From Komarekiella delphini-convector SJRDD-AB1 (lineage in GTDB: Bacteria > Cyanobacteriota > Cyanobacteriia > Cyanobacteriales > Nostocaceae): a stretch of DNA of 64,000 nucleotides. A program made the translations under genes and the position numbers. Shown here piece by piece: positions 17,699 to 25,853 of this stretch. Where the stretch lies: contig NZ_VJXY01000039.1 in assembly GCF_014831675.1 (NCBI RefSeq), positions 1 to 64,000 on the forward strand, written 5' to 3'. Under the pieces are notes generated by a model that saw only the letters and a program-made list of their open reading frames with translations, searched no databases and was not told where the DNA came from. The stretch's first letter is position 1. Every line of letters starts with the position of its first letter.

Positions 17699-18643
17699 TC
17701 ATTTGTTAAATCTTTTTGCTAAATCTTCAGTTTTTTGCTTGTAAAATTCCTTTGTGAGGATGGGGGGGTATTTAGGAGATTCGCCAGCATCTAAGCAAGT
17801 CTCAATACAGGCAATTTCTGTATCATCGCCAGGAGAGAGAAAGAAAGCTAAGGAGTATCTTTCTGGAATACAGGTATTGTCTGGCATCAGTACCCGATGT
17901 TTGGTAGCAGGGAGTTTATCGTTTGTCCATCGCTGCATGACATCTGCGATAAAGACTATCGGTGTGTTAGGAAGTGGGGGCGCAGCAATCCATTCTCCGG
18001 TATTAGTGCAGACCTCTAATCCACCATTGTCATCCTGAAATAGTAAGGAGAGACTGCCCCAATCTGTATGTTCTTCAAAGCGTGCTTCTCCGGGTTGCGG
18101 AGGTTCAAATACTTCATAGTAGCGATGCAAAAGTCCATAGTCTGCTTGCTGAGGATGGCGATCGCAAAAGTAAGATTCTGGTAAATTTAAGGCAATGGCG
18201 ATCGCTTTGAGGATGCGATTACCAGCGTCATGACAAGCTGTGAATAATTGCTGAACAGCATCACGAAAAACGGGATGGTCTGCGAGGTGCTGATGAACCT
18301 GCTGCGCCACAGAAGAATCTGTATCGATTTGTTCTGTTAAAACGGCTTCGCCGAATACGAAAGCTTCCCGAAAGTCACCGTTATATTTAGTGTAAAAGTA
18401 TCCGAGAGCCGCGCCGTCTTTCCAGGCGAGCTGTCTTTTTTCTGCTTCTGGTAGTGCAAAGAAGCCATTGGCATTCTTAAAGGCTTGGTCAATTGCATTT
18501 TGGGGGACACAATTTTTTAGGTAAAAGCAGCCAACCTCTTGAATTGCCTGTAATAGTTGGTCAGCAGTAAACTGATGGAAATCAAGGATGGGAATCTGCG
18601 TGGAAATCGCAGGCTGTTGTTCAAGTTCTTGAATGGAGTTCAT
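17699..18643 (-). CDS. 2-oxoglutarate/Fe(II)-dependent dioxygenase, isopenicillin N synthase-like (1 of 4)
   Basis: The 314-residue protein is an IPNS/2OG oxygenase. An N-terminal DIOX_N-like part (IPILDFHQF, GCFYLKN) precedes the jelly-roll core with the iron triad HTD (in EEHTDWGSLSLLF) and the distal His in KHRV. The 2OG-binding Arg-x-Ser is RYS. Such enzymes hydroxylate, desaturate or cyclise. It is the most divergent of four paralogs here (with 18714, 31283, 32375) and is slightly shorter. Multiple copies in one natural-product locus suggest successive oxidations of the bicyclic amino acid or sugar. Substrate assignment is inference. Confidence 0.87.
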   Translation of the reverse strand: MNSIQELEQQPAISTQIPILDFHQFTADQLLQAIQEVGCFYLKNCVPQNAIDQAFKNANGFFALPEAEKRQLAWKDGAALGYFYTKYNGDFREAFVFGEAVLTEQIDTDSSVAQQVHQHLADHPVFRDAVQQLFTACHDAGNRILKAIAIALNLPESYFCDRHPQQADYGLLHRYYEVFEPPQPGEARFEEHTDWGSLSLLFQDDNGGLEVCTNTGEWIAAPPLPNTPIVFIADVMQRWTNDKLPATKHRVLMPDNTCIPERYSLAFFLSPGDDTEIACIETCLDAGESPKYPPILTKEFYKQKTEDLAKRFNK

Positions 18644-18713
18644 AAGTTAAAAGTCGGTGGAGTATAAACGCAAAGGGGCGCAGAGGGAAGCGCAAAGGTA
18701 CGCAGAGTTAAAC

Positions 18714-19721
18714 TCAACTGCGTCCATATTTTGTGGCTCGATCTTTGGTTCTATTTAGGAGATGATCACCAACAAAAGTTGGGGCATATTTGGGAGATTC
18801 ACCCGCTTTTAAGCAACTTTCCAGACAAGTGACTTCCACATCGTAATCAGGAATCACAAAAAAGCTAAATGAGTACCTTTCTTTAACCGCCTGGAAATCA
18901 GTCGGTACTGAAACTCGATGAGGTGCGGCGCAAAATTTATCGTTTGTCCATCGTGACATCATATCTGCCGGCATTACCAAAACGGTATTAGGAACCGAAG
19001 AGGTAGTGATCCATTCTCCTGTTGGTGTATATACCTCTAGCCCTCCTCCTTGATCCTGAAACAGCAAGGTGATACTGCCTAAATCAGTGTGTTCATAAAA
19101 GCGAGTTTGTCCTGTTTTGGGAGCCTGGGAGATGTTGGGATAGTAATTGAAAACCCCGGCGTGATTTTGCTGAGAATGTAAATTGGTAAAATAGGAACTT
19201 GGTAGTTGTAAGGCGATCGCTAATGCTTCCAACACACTCAAAGCACATTCCTGGCTAGCCTGGAAAAATTGCTCCATGAGTTGACGAAATTCCGGCGGAT
19301 TTTGCGGCCATTGATTAGGGACATCTAACGCTTCTGCATAACTGTCAACCTCGGCTTTATTTGGATCAAGTTCATTAGCAAAACTAAAGGACTCGTGTAA
19401 CTGTCCTGGTTGATTACCAATGAACATCTTCTCAAAGGGTATGTACCCCCGACTACGCCCGGTTACTGCTGAAGCGACTTTCTGTTTTTCCTCTAATGAG
19501 AGTGCAAAAAATCTCTCGGCTTGAGCAAAGGCTTGGTCAATTGAATTTTGGCGAACACCATTTTTTAAGTAAAAACATCCCATCTCTTGAATAGCACGAG
19601 ATATTTGGTTAGCAACTGCGGCTTTGGCATTGCTGTCACCCGTAAGAAATGGGTAAAAGTCAATGACAGGAATTTGCATTGAGACAGTTGTTTGCTTTGT
19701 CAGTTCATTGATTGAGGTCAT
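18714..19721 (-). CDS. 2-oxoglutarate/Fe(II)-dependent dioxygenase, isopenicillin N synthase-like (2 of 4)
   Basis: This is a 335-residue paralog of its neighbour. I take ATG 19721 (MTSINELTKQ) with AGGAA upstream rather than the in-frame TTG two codons earlier. Motifs are IPVIDFYPF, MGCFYLKNG, SRGYIPFEK, iron ligands HTD (EHTDLGSITLLF) and the His in PHRV, and the 2OG-binding Arg in RYSFSFF. The C-terminal ESCLKAGESPKYAPT is shared with the other copies. It lies 70 nt upstream of copy 1 in the same direction, separated by a dispersed GCGCAGAGGGAAGCGCAAAG repeat, so a joint transcript is likely. Confidence 0.88.
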   Translation of the reverse strand: MTSINELTKQTTVSMQIPVIDFYPFLTGDSNAKAAVANQISRAIQEMGCFYLKNGVRQNSIDQAFAQAERFFALSLEEKQKVASAVTGRSRGYIPFEKMFIGNQPGQLHESFSFANELDPNKAEVDSYAEALDVPNQWPQNPPEFRQLMEQFFQASQECALSVLEALAIALQLPSSYFTNLHSQQNHAGVFNYYPNISQAPKTGQTRFYEHTDLGSITLLFQDQGGGLEVYTPTGEWITTSSVPNTVLVMPADMMSRWTNDKFCAAPHRVSVPTDFQAVKERYSFSFFVIPDYDVEVTCLESCLKAGESPKYAPTFVGDHLLNRTKDRATKYGRS

Positions 19722-19810
19722 AGTCAAAAAATTCCTAAAAAATTGATTATTTTTTCTTGGGCAATTGATAGCATCTCTGTATGTAAATAAAGACTTTGTT
19801 TGAAAAACTA

Positions 19811-20494
19811 TTAATTTTCCTCACGCATCAAATCACAAGTATTACATAGGGAAAATGGCTGAAATTCATACTCATTGGTTCTGCCAAGATAATCCTTAAC
19901 AGAGCCAACAATACCTGTGCCGTTCACATCTATACAACAAGTATTGATACTTCCATCCCACAAAATTGCAACTCGCTTTTTCGTTTCAAAAATACACGGC
20001 TTAAGCTGTTTTTCCCGAATTAAAGTTTGAGTTGATGTAGTTTTAGACGCAACTTGTCCAGCCCAGTCATGCTTTTCCTGCTTATGAGGATTATAGGTAT
20101 AGACAATAGACAAAGGAATAGAATTTTCCTTAAACATTTCTTGAATACGCTCTTTTTGCCCTGCAAGATGTTCCGACAGATAAATATCACGCACACCTAA
20201 TTCAGACAAGCGCCATGCCATCGGCTCATCAAGTAGTATACCGTTGGTTATAAAATTGCATTCAATCCCCTTCGTTTTAGCATAGGAAATAAACTCGAAT
20301 AATTCTGGGTGAAGTAAGGGTTCTCCAAAATTATTAAGAAATAAAGTTTCTTGTCCACATTCAATTGCTAATTCAACAACATCTACAAATGTAGAAAATG
20401 ACATATTTCCTTTTGCTCTACTTTGAGTAGGGTGAGGACAGTAAGAGCAAGTTAGATTACAAAAATTGGAAATTTCAACTTGATAAATATACAT
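19811..20494 (-). CDS. Radical SAM enzyme with C-terminal cysteine cluster
   Basis: The 227-residue protein carries the radical SAM signature CNLTCSYC (Cys-x3-Cys-x2-Cys), which holds the 4Fe-4S cluster for AdoMet cleavage. The downstream GEP-type motif (NNFGEPLLHPELF) is also present. C-terminal cysteines (INTCCID, CNTCDL) resemble a short SPASM-like auxiliary cluster. At 227 residues it is compact, about two thirds of the usual SPASM protein length. Its role in the locus is unknown; C-C bond formation or epimerisation on the peptide or the pyrroline amine are possibilities. It is transcribed with the 2OG oxygenases downstream and preceded by the lectin genes. Confidence 0.85.
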   Translation of the reverse strand: MYIYQVEISNFCNLTCSYCPHPTQSRAKGNMSFSTFVDVVELAIECGQETLFLNNFGEPLLHPELFEFISYAKTKGIECNFITNGILLDEPMAWRLSELGVRDIYLSEHLAGQKERIQEMFKENSIPLSIVYTYNPHKQEKHDWAGQVASKTTSTQTLIREKQLKPCIFETKKRVAILWDGSINTCCIDVNGTGIVGSVKDYLGRTNEYEFQPFSLCNTCDLMREEN

Positions 20495-20581
20495 GGTTTT
20501 AAATCCCTAAAATATCAATAACTACTCAATACAATCTTTGATTCGTGTGTGGAGTGCATGAGTTAAGGCTATTTTGCAAAA

Positions 20582-21490
20582 CTAGTAACACTTGTGGTAT
20601 ACGGCGCGATCGCCACCCGCAACAAAGGTATCAATCCGGTTCGCACTCCGAGAAACCGCAGTTGGTGCAGAAGTACAGTAACCTCCGAGATGCTGCCAAT
20701 CACCCCAGGTTGAACCATTCCACCCTTTGCGGTACATTGCACCATCACAGCCAACAGTCAAGATATCTAGCTGATTTTCTGAGCCAGAAGTGGCGGCAAC
20801 ACCATACTGGCAATACCCTCCCAGGTTTTCCCAACCACTCCAAGTTGAGCCATTCCACCCCTTGTGGTAGATCGCGCCATCCCCCCCCAAGACAAAGGTA
20901 TCAATACAGTCCATCCCGCGAGAAACCGCAGCTGGTGCAGAAAAACAGTAACCTCCGAGATTATCCCACTCACCCCACGCTGAACCATTCCAACGCTTGT
21001 GGTACATCGCGCCATCAATGCCAACAGTAAAAATATCTAGCCGATTTTCACCACCAGAAGCGGCGGCGACACCATAGTGAGAGTACCCGCCAAGGTTCTC
21101 CCAACGACTCCACTTTGAACCATTCCACCATGTACGGTATGTAGCGCGATCGCTACCCAAAACAAAGGCGTCAATGCGGTTCGTCCCCCAAGAAACCGCC
21201 GCTGGCGAAGAAATACAATAACCACCAAGTCTTTGCCAATCGCTCCAAGTTGAGCCATCCCACCACTTATGCCACAGAGGGCCAATACTAGCGGTGATCA
21301 AGATATCTAGCCGATTTTCTGACCAAGAAGTGGCTGTTACACCATACTGACAGTATCCGTCTAAATATTCCCCATCCGTAGAAAATGTGGGCATATCTGC
21401 TGTTGCGGCGGGACTCATTGCTGGGAATGGCATACCGACCGTAGATTGATCACGAAAAATTGCTGCGGTAGTTGGATAACTTGTTGTCAT
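20582..21490 (-). CDS. Six-repeat beta-propeller lectin (PLL/tectonin-like, DUF346-type)
   Basis: The 302-residue protein is built almost wholly of six repeats of about 49 residues, each with a LGGY segment, an N-R-(L/I)-D turn, and W-x-G-S-x-W motifs (e.g. YHKGWNGSTWSGW). Odd and even repeats differ consistently: (C/S)QYGVAA versus CxSAPAAVS, i.e. a two-repeat unit copied three times. This matches fucose/sugar-binding propellers such as Photorhabdus PLL lectins. The N-terminal 40 residues are low complexity without a clear signal peptide. No enzymatic motif is seen. The location inside the biosynthetic locus suggests binding of the glycosylated product or of cell-surface glycans. It is a paralog of the gene at 21677. 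Confidence 0.85.
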   Translation of the reverse strand: MTTSYPTTAAIFRDQSTVGMPFPAMSPAATADMPTFSTDGEYLDGYCQYGVTATSWSENRLDILITASIGPLWHKWWDGSTWSDWQRLGGYCISSPAAVSWGTNRIDAFVLGSDRATYRTWWNGSKWSRWENLGGYSHYGVAAASGGENRLDIFTVGIDGAMYHKRWNGSAWGEWDNLGGYCFSAPAAVSRGMDCIDTFVLGGDGAIYHKGWNGSTWSGWENLGGYCQYGVAATSGSENQLDILTVGCDGAMYRKGWNGSTWGDWQHLGGYCTSAPTAVSRSANRIDTFVAGGDRAVYHKCY

Positions 21491-21590
21491 TTGCCTCTTT
21501 TTACAATTACAAGATTAAATAAATGGCGTTGCTAACTCTTCTCAACTCTTACTCTCTGCGCCTTTGCGTCTCTGCGTGAGACATTTTCTT

Positions 21591-21660
21591 AGGACTTACG
21601 CAAAAATTGCCCAAAAGCTTAATTTATCGAACCGCCAAGACGCCAAGAGCGCCAAGAGTT
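21591..21660. repeat. Dispersed repeat ends between the lectin genes
   Basis: AGGACTTACGCAAAAATTGCC at 21591 matches one end of the MITE at 3998-4121. It is followed by CGCCAAGACGCCAAGAGCGCC, a copy of the repeat seen near 16690. Immediately upstream is the CTCTGCGCCTTTGCGTCTCTGCGTGAG repeat family. No gene is present. Confidence 0.45.
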
Positions 21661-21676
21661 GAGTAAGTTCTATTTC

Positions 21677-22777
21677 TTAATCAGCTACCCTGTACCACTT
21701 GTAATAAACTGCGCGATCGCTCCCCAAAACAAAAGTATCAACGCGGCTAGCTTCCGAAGAAACCGCAGCCGGTGCAGCAATAGAGTAACCACCGAGATTG
21801 TCCCAACCAACCCAGTTTGAGCCATCCCAACACTTGTGATACACTGCACCATTACGAGCAATGATATAGATATCTAGCCGATTTTCTGCCCCAGAAGCAG
21901 CCGCAACACCATATTGAGAATAGCCACCAAGTTTTTCCCAACCCAGCCAATTTGAGCCATCCCAGCACTTATGGTAGACGGCGCGATCGCTACCCAAGGC
22001 AAAGGTGTCAATCCGGTTCAATCCCCAAGAAACCGCAGCTGGTGTAGAAATACAGTAGCCACCAAGCTTTTCCCAATCACTCCAGATTGAGCCATCCCAG
22101 TACTTGTGGTACATGGCTCCATCCCAGTTGACGATAAAAAGATCTAGCCGATTTTCTCCCCAAGAAGCAGCAGCCACACCAAACTGAGAGTAGCCCCCAA
22201 GATTTAGCCAATCACTCCAAGTTGAGCCATTCCAGTACTTGTAGTAGACCGAGCGATCGCCCCCAATCACAAAGATATCAATCCGGTTCTCTCCTCTCGA
22301 AACCGCAGCTGGTGCAGAAAGACAGTACCCCCCCAGCCTTTCCCAATCGCTCCAGATTGAGCCATCCCAATACTTGTGGTAAATAGCGCTATCCTTGCCA
22401 ATGGTAAAGACATCTAGCCGATTTTCTGCACCCGAAGTTGCTGCGACACCGTACTGGGAGTAACCCCCAAGATTTTCGCCATCCATTGCAAAGGACGGCA
22501 TATCGTCTATTGAAGCAGGCCCCATCATTGGATATGGGGTTGGTGGAGGATAGGGAATACGTCTAGTAGTCTGCCAAGACAACTTTGCGTTGTGGTCAGT
22601 AAGGGAGGCAGAGGATGCAGGGGAGGAAAGAGAGTTACCGTTCATTAATTCTTCTCCCCCTGCTCGACCTACACAGCAATTTTGGGTTGGTGAACTACTA
22701 GAAGCGTCTTGAGGTTCCATTGCGATCGGTGGCATCTCGTGAGATATTTCCTCTGTGGTTGTTTGGCTTGTTGTCAT
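21677..22777 (-). CDS. Six-repeat beta-propeller lectin with repeat-derived N-terminal insertion
   Basis: This 366-residue paralog of the downstream lectin has six repeats of about 49 residues alternating SQYGVAA and CxSxPAAVS types, with LGGY, N-R-(L/I)-D and W-D-G-S-x-W. The N-terminal region is 64 residues longer than in its partner. Forty-six of the extra codons (roughly residues 26-71, starting SSSPTQNCC and ending WQTTR) are exactly the in-frame translation of a dispersed repeat also found at 4941-5106. The repeats and the start (MTTS) are otherwise conserved with the paralog, so the protein is probably still made. It lies downstream of the SGNH hydrolase genes. Sugar binding is inferred from the family. 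Confidence 0.85.
   Translation of the reverse strand: MTTSQTTTEEISHEMPPIAMEPQDASSSSPTQNCCVGRAGGEELMNGNSLSSPASSASLTDHNAKLSWQTTRRIPYPPPTPYPMMGPASIDDMPSFAMDGENLGGYSQYGVAATSGAENRLDVFTIGKDSAIYHKYWDGSIWSDWERLGGYCLSAPAAVSRGENRIDIFVIGGDRSVYYKYWNGSTWSDWLNLGGYSQFGVAAASWGENRLDLFIVNWDGAMYHKYWDGSIWSDWEKLGGYCISTPAAVSWGLNRIDTFALGSDRAVYHKCWDGSNWLGWEKLGGYSQYGVAAASGAENRLDIYIIARNGAVYHKCWDGSNWVGWDNLGGYSIAAPAAVSSEASRVDTFVLGSDRAVYYKWYRVAD
22564..22701 (-). repeat. Dispersed CTAGTAGT repeat inserted in frame in a lectin gene
   Basis: On the minus strand this 138-bp segment reads CTAGTAGTTCACCAACCCAA...GTCTTGGCAGACTACTAG, matching both ends and parts of the interior of the intergenic copy at 4941-5106. Its length is 46 codons exactly, there are no stops in the lectin frame, and the lectin paralog lacks it. 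Insertion therefore preserved the ORF. Confidence 0.85.
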
Positions 22778-22810
22778 TTGCTTTTTAATTTCAAAACAAT
22801 TAATTACGAA

Positions 22811-23887
22811 TTACGAATTATTTAAAGTTTTTAAAATCGCCTTAGTGGCTAGTTGATGTCCCGCAGTGTTCCAATGACCATCAATATCAAAATAAAGCTT
22901 TTCTTGCTGACTATTTTTCCTAAAATCATCAGTTAAATTGATACAAGTTACCTCTTTTGATTTAGCGAGATCACATAATCGTTGATACCCAATCTCTTCA
23001 TTTTTCAGCAAGGTTACATCGTCAGGAAATAACTGGACGTAATCGTTGACATATACTGATTCTTTTGAAGGTATGAGAAAAACAAACAGCTTAACCTGAT
23101 TTTCTTTGGTCAAGTCAATAATTCGTGACAATGCTGCTTCTACTTTTACAACACCATCAGATATCAAATAATCGCCATCCACACCAACACCTGATTCTGG
23201 TGCTGCCAACGATAAATCAAATAAAGTTAAACCATTTTTTGCTTCTTTAGAAATAGGTCTTTGCAAGCTTTTTTTGTTATTTTTCAATACAAACTGGTAC
23301 AAGAACGTTTTTTCATACCAAGGCGAAAAACTTCTTTCTTTCAGCGTATCGTATATCTTTTTACCAATATCTGCTGAATAATTAGTCAAATCATTAGCAA
23401 CTATAGATAAGATTACTGTACTAGGTTTATGCTTGGCTATAAATTCATTAAATAATGTTTCATATTGGGCAAAAGAATAACCCGGAACACCTAAGTTAAT
23501 TACTGGTTGCTTCAATTCTGATTCAATAAGCCGGGGAAATGTTTTTTCCTCACTGACCCATTGACCCCATGTAAATGAATCTCCAACAAAATACAAGTTA
23601 GATTTTGTATAATCTCTTCCCAAATTGCGAAATCCATAACTATCTGTATTAGCAATCTCTGCAACTTTTGCTTCTTGCCAAACAGTTTTAAAGTTCTTAA
23701 GGTTTGATTTTGGCTTGTAGCCTAATTGAGCATCAGGTTGAATAAATTGATAAAAAATTTGCGCCTTAGACTTCTGCGGGGCAGCAACTCCCGTACTAAT
23801 GGCAAAAGTTTCAACAATCAACAGCCCAACTATAACTCCAGCCAACATGAGCAATAAATTTTGTAGCCAAGGCTTTATTTTTTGCAT
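22811..23887 (-). CDS. SGNH/GDSL-family hydrolase, membrane-anchored (1 of 2)
   Basis: The 358-residue protein has an N-terminal transmembrane anchor (LLLMLAGVIVGLLIVETFAI). The SGNH core follows: block I FVGDSFTWGQ (Ser nucleophile), block II glycine in NLGVPGYS, Asn in IVANDL, and a C-terminal DGHWN with the catalytic Asp/His pair. The family removes or transfers O-acyl groups. Together with the neighbouring SGNH protein and the MBOAT pair, it suggests extracytoplasmic editing or transfer of acyl esters on a sugar. It is separated from the upstream hydrolase by a 64-bp dispersed repeat. Whether it belongs to the product pathway or to exopolysaccharide modification is unsettled. Confidence 0.82.
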   Translation of the reverse strand: MQKIKPWLQNLLLMLAGVIVGLLIVETFAISTGVAAPQKSKAQIFYQFIQPDAQLGYKPKSNLKNFKTVWQEAKVAEIANTDSYGFRNLGRDYTKSNLYFVGDSFTWGQWVSEEKTFPRLIESELKQPVINLGVPGYSFAQYETLFNEFIAKHKPSTVILSIVANDLTNYSADIGKKIYDTLKERSFSPWYEKTFLYQFVLKNNKKSLQRPISKEAKNGLTLFDLSLAAPESGVGVDGDYLISDGVVKVEAALSRIIDLTKENQVKLFVFLIPSKESVYVNDYVQLFPDDVTLLKNEEIGYQRLCDLAKSKEVTCINLTDDFRKNSQQEKLYFDIDGHWNTAGHQLATKAILKTLNNS

Positions 23888-23903
23888 GAATCTTAACTCT
23901 TTT

Positions 23904-23967
23904 AATTACGAATTACGTTAGCGCAGCGTTAGCGACGCAGGAGCGTCATTACGAATTACGAATTAGT
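23904..23967 (-). repeat. 64-bp dispersed repeat, copy 2 (perfect inverted partner of 17588-17651)
   Basis: The reverse complement is identical to 17588-17651 over all 64 bp. This copy slightly overlaps the 3' end of the upstream SGNH gene, whose TAA stop at 23956-23958 falls inside the repeat. The last few codons of that protein (IITNS) are therefore repeat-derived. Confidence 0.85.
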
Positions 23968-25266
23968 AATTATTTTGGCCAATCCCTGTTTACAAAGTGT
24001 TTTGGCAACAATTTTCCCTGCTAACTGATGTCCCAAAGCATTCCAATGCCCATCACAGGGAAAAGTATTATCAAACCCGTGTAAGCAAACGTTATTCTCT
24101 TCCGCATACGTCTGAAAAGATTGTGCTAGATTAATTGTGCTAAAACCTTCCCGTTCTCCTAACGCTGCGATCCGCTTTTCTGGGTAAAACCAATCTGTCA
24201 CCCCTGATACTTCCTGAGCATGGCGCACAGTAGGATCGGGATTAACTTGCAAAGCAGTTGTCACTGTCACCACAGCAAAATTCGCTTTCTTAGCAATTGC
24301 CTCATGATGTATTAAGCTAATTAGTCCTTCTGTTAGTTGCCATGCTTCTTGCCATTCAGGATCAGTTGCGGTGTTGTAGACAAGCCATTCTGTTTGCTTC
24401 CAGACATTTTGCCATTCAGGATCAGTTAACGGAGACAGTTTTGCAGGTTGGGGGTCTTGTTTACCCTGCTGCATAGGTTCAAATAATTGTCTTTCGTTAT
24501 CTTGATGAGGAAGTGCGAAAGCGTATTTTGCTTGTTTTAGAACCTGTAAAATTCGCAAGTTGTCTTGAAGTTTGAGATAAACCTGATGCCACCATGACTG
24601 TTGTGAGCGATAGGTATCCATATTCACAAACGAGGCATCAATTACCCAATCACCATCTTTATAGACAAAGTAGGGTTTTGTGAGAGCGCTATTATCCATA
24701 GCAGTCTTACTCACCATTTTTTGGGTGAGAGTGCGGGAGTTGTTGATGACATCATTGCCAGTATAGAAATTCAGGAGTATGAGATCTGGTGAATAGTTCC
24801 AGACCTTCTGCCGCAAGGTGAGCAATTCTTGATCAGTTCCATAAGCATTGACTCCGAAGTTCATCACTTCCACGTCACGACCTGCTAAGGTAGGACAATT
24901 TTTAAGTTCACGTTCGATGACTGCTGCAATTCCTTGTGCTTGTGGCACTTGTACTGCTTCTGTAAAAGAATCTCCTAGTAACGCAATGCGGAGGGTATTT
25001 TCTGGCTTAACCTGCGGATGCTCTTGATCGTGAAACCCCTCACTGTTGTGTTGGACATAAGCTTCCCCTTCGTCACGAACCCACCCAGCCGCATAAGGTC
25101 GTCCTGCCCAACCTCTGTGTTCATCTACCGTATAAAATGTGTTGGATTCAATCCCGGCAATGCGTAAGCCAATTTCAACGACAGCTAACCCCAAGACAAT
25201 TCCGCTCAGTAATAAACCAAGGGTCAGCGTCACTTTTACCCAACGCTTTAATGACGATGTTATCAC
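23956..25266 (-). CDS. SGNH/GDSL-family hydrolase, membrane-anchored (2 of 2)
   Basis: The 436-residue protein starts at GTG 25266, with AGGA seven nt upstream and no usable ATG. It has an N-terminal TM helix (LTLGLLLSGIVLGLAVVEI), block I LLGDSFTEAVQ, block II NFGVNAYG, Asn in FYTGNDVIN, and the catalytic DGHWNALGH near the C-terminus. The insert between about 220 and 320 contains two copies of a DPEWQ-x2-W segment. It lies 10 nt downstream of the DUF5989 gene, so it belongs to the carbamoyltransferase-SxtJ-DUF5989 operon. Deacylation or transacylation of a sugar or cell-surface polymer is inferred from family knowledge. Confidence 0.83.
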   Translation of the reverse strand: MITSSLKRWVKVTLTLGLLLSGIVLGLAVVEIGLRIAGIESNTFYTVDEHRGWAGRPYAAGWVRDEGEAYVQHNSEGFHDQEHPQVKPENTLRIALLGDSFTEAVQVPQAQGIAAVIERELKNCPTLAGRDVEVMNFGVNAYGTDQELLTLRQKVWNYSPDLILLNFYTGNDVINNSRTLTQKMVSKTAMDNSALTKPYFVYKDGDWVIDASFVNMDTYRSQQSWWHQVYLKLQDNLRILQVLKQAKYAFALPHQDNERQLFEPMQQGKQDPQPAKLSPLTDPEWQNVWKQTEWLVYNTATDPEWQEAWQLTEGLISLIHHEAIAKKANFAVVTVTTALQVNPDPTVRHAQEVSGVTDWFYPEKRIAALGEREGFSTINLAQSFQTYAEENNVCLHGFDNTFPCDGHWNALGHQLAGKIVAKTLCKQGLAKIITNS

Positions 25267-25276
25267 CTCACATTCC

Positions 25277-25441
25277 TCAAAATAATGTGTAAATAAAGGG
25301 CGCTAACACGGATGACTGTGCGAAGACAATCAGAATACCTAAAAGTAATAATGTGACGATGAGTGGAAGCAAAAAGAACTTTTGGCGCTCTTTGAGAAAG
25401 CCCCATAAATCTTTGAGGAGGTCTTGTGTTGTGTCAAACAT
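25277..25441 (-). CDS. DUF5989 family small membrane protein (SxtK-like)
   Basis: This is a 54-residue protein (MFDTTQDLLKDLWGFLKERQ... then FFLLPLIVTLLLLGILIVFA and SSVLAPFIYTLF). WGFLKERxKFFLLP and the single TM helix ending in APFIYTLF are the hallmarks of DUF5989, found beside SxtJ and carbamoyltransferases (sxtI-sxtJ-sxtK order in saxitoxin clusters). Its ATG overlaps the SxtJ stop codon by one base (TAATG), indicating translational coupling. The biochemical role of the family is unknown. It may form a membrane complex with SxtJ and the carbamoyltransferase or hydrolase. It is easily missed because of its size. Confidence 0.85.
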   Translation of the reverse strand: MFDTTQDLLKDLWGFLKERQKFFLLPLIVTLLLLGILIVFAQSSVLAPFIYTLF

Positions 25442-25848
25442 TAGAAAGGTTTCTCCATTGTTTCTCTAGGTTTTACTTGACTGATAACGCGATAGGTTGC
25501 TAAATCAGCATCTAACTTTCTTTTCATCGGGTCTTGATGGAAGACACCCCGCATTACTAGACCCATTGGCATCAATAAAGCATAGAAAACAATGCCCAGA
25601 ATAATGCGCGTATTAATCCAGCCTAAAACGAGGCCAATTCTCATCCAAATTTGGTAAACACTATTGAGGGTTGTGGGGGCAATAAGTGCCCAAACCCAAA
25701 GGATGGCGGCAATCAGCCAAGGTAAGATAGGTATAGACTCATGGTGTATCAGGGGCAGTAGACTACCGAATAAACCAGCTGCGATCGCACCGCCAATTAG
25801 TCCAAAATCTCGTAGTCCTTTGCGATCAAGTTGTTGTATTTCGTCCAT
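25441..25848 (-). CDS. SxtJ family membrane protein
   Basis: The 135-residue protein has four apolar stretches: LIGGAIAAGLFGSLLPLI (18-35), LPWLIAAILWVWALIAP, IGLVLGWINTRIILGI and VFYALLMPMGLVMRGVF. These end in a charged tail (KRKLDADLATYRV). This is the SxtJ family arrangement, known from saxitoxin clusters and found next to NodU/TobZ carbamoyltransferases. It starts five nt after the carbamoyltransferase stop and overlaps the DUF5989 start by one base. The function is unknown. The conserved trio implies work at the membrane with the carbamoylation step. Confidence 0.85.
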   Translation of the reverse strand: MDEIQQLDRKGLRDFGLIGGAIAAGLFGSLLPLIHHESIPILPWLIAAILWVWALIAPTTLNSVYQIWMRIGLVLGWINTRIILGIVFYALLMPMGLVMRGVFHQDPMKRKLDADLATYRVISQVKPRETMEKPF

Positions 25849-25853
25849 CAGGG

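Noticed and set aside
20545-21030. Long plus-strand reading frame opposite the first lectin gene
   Set aside because: It is the antisense shadow of the repetitive lectin coding sequence; its Cys/His/Ser-rich repeats simply mirror the lectin repeats.
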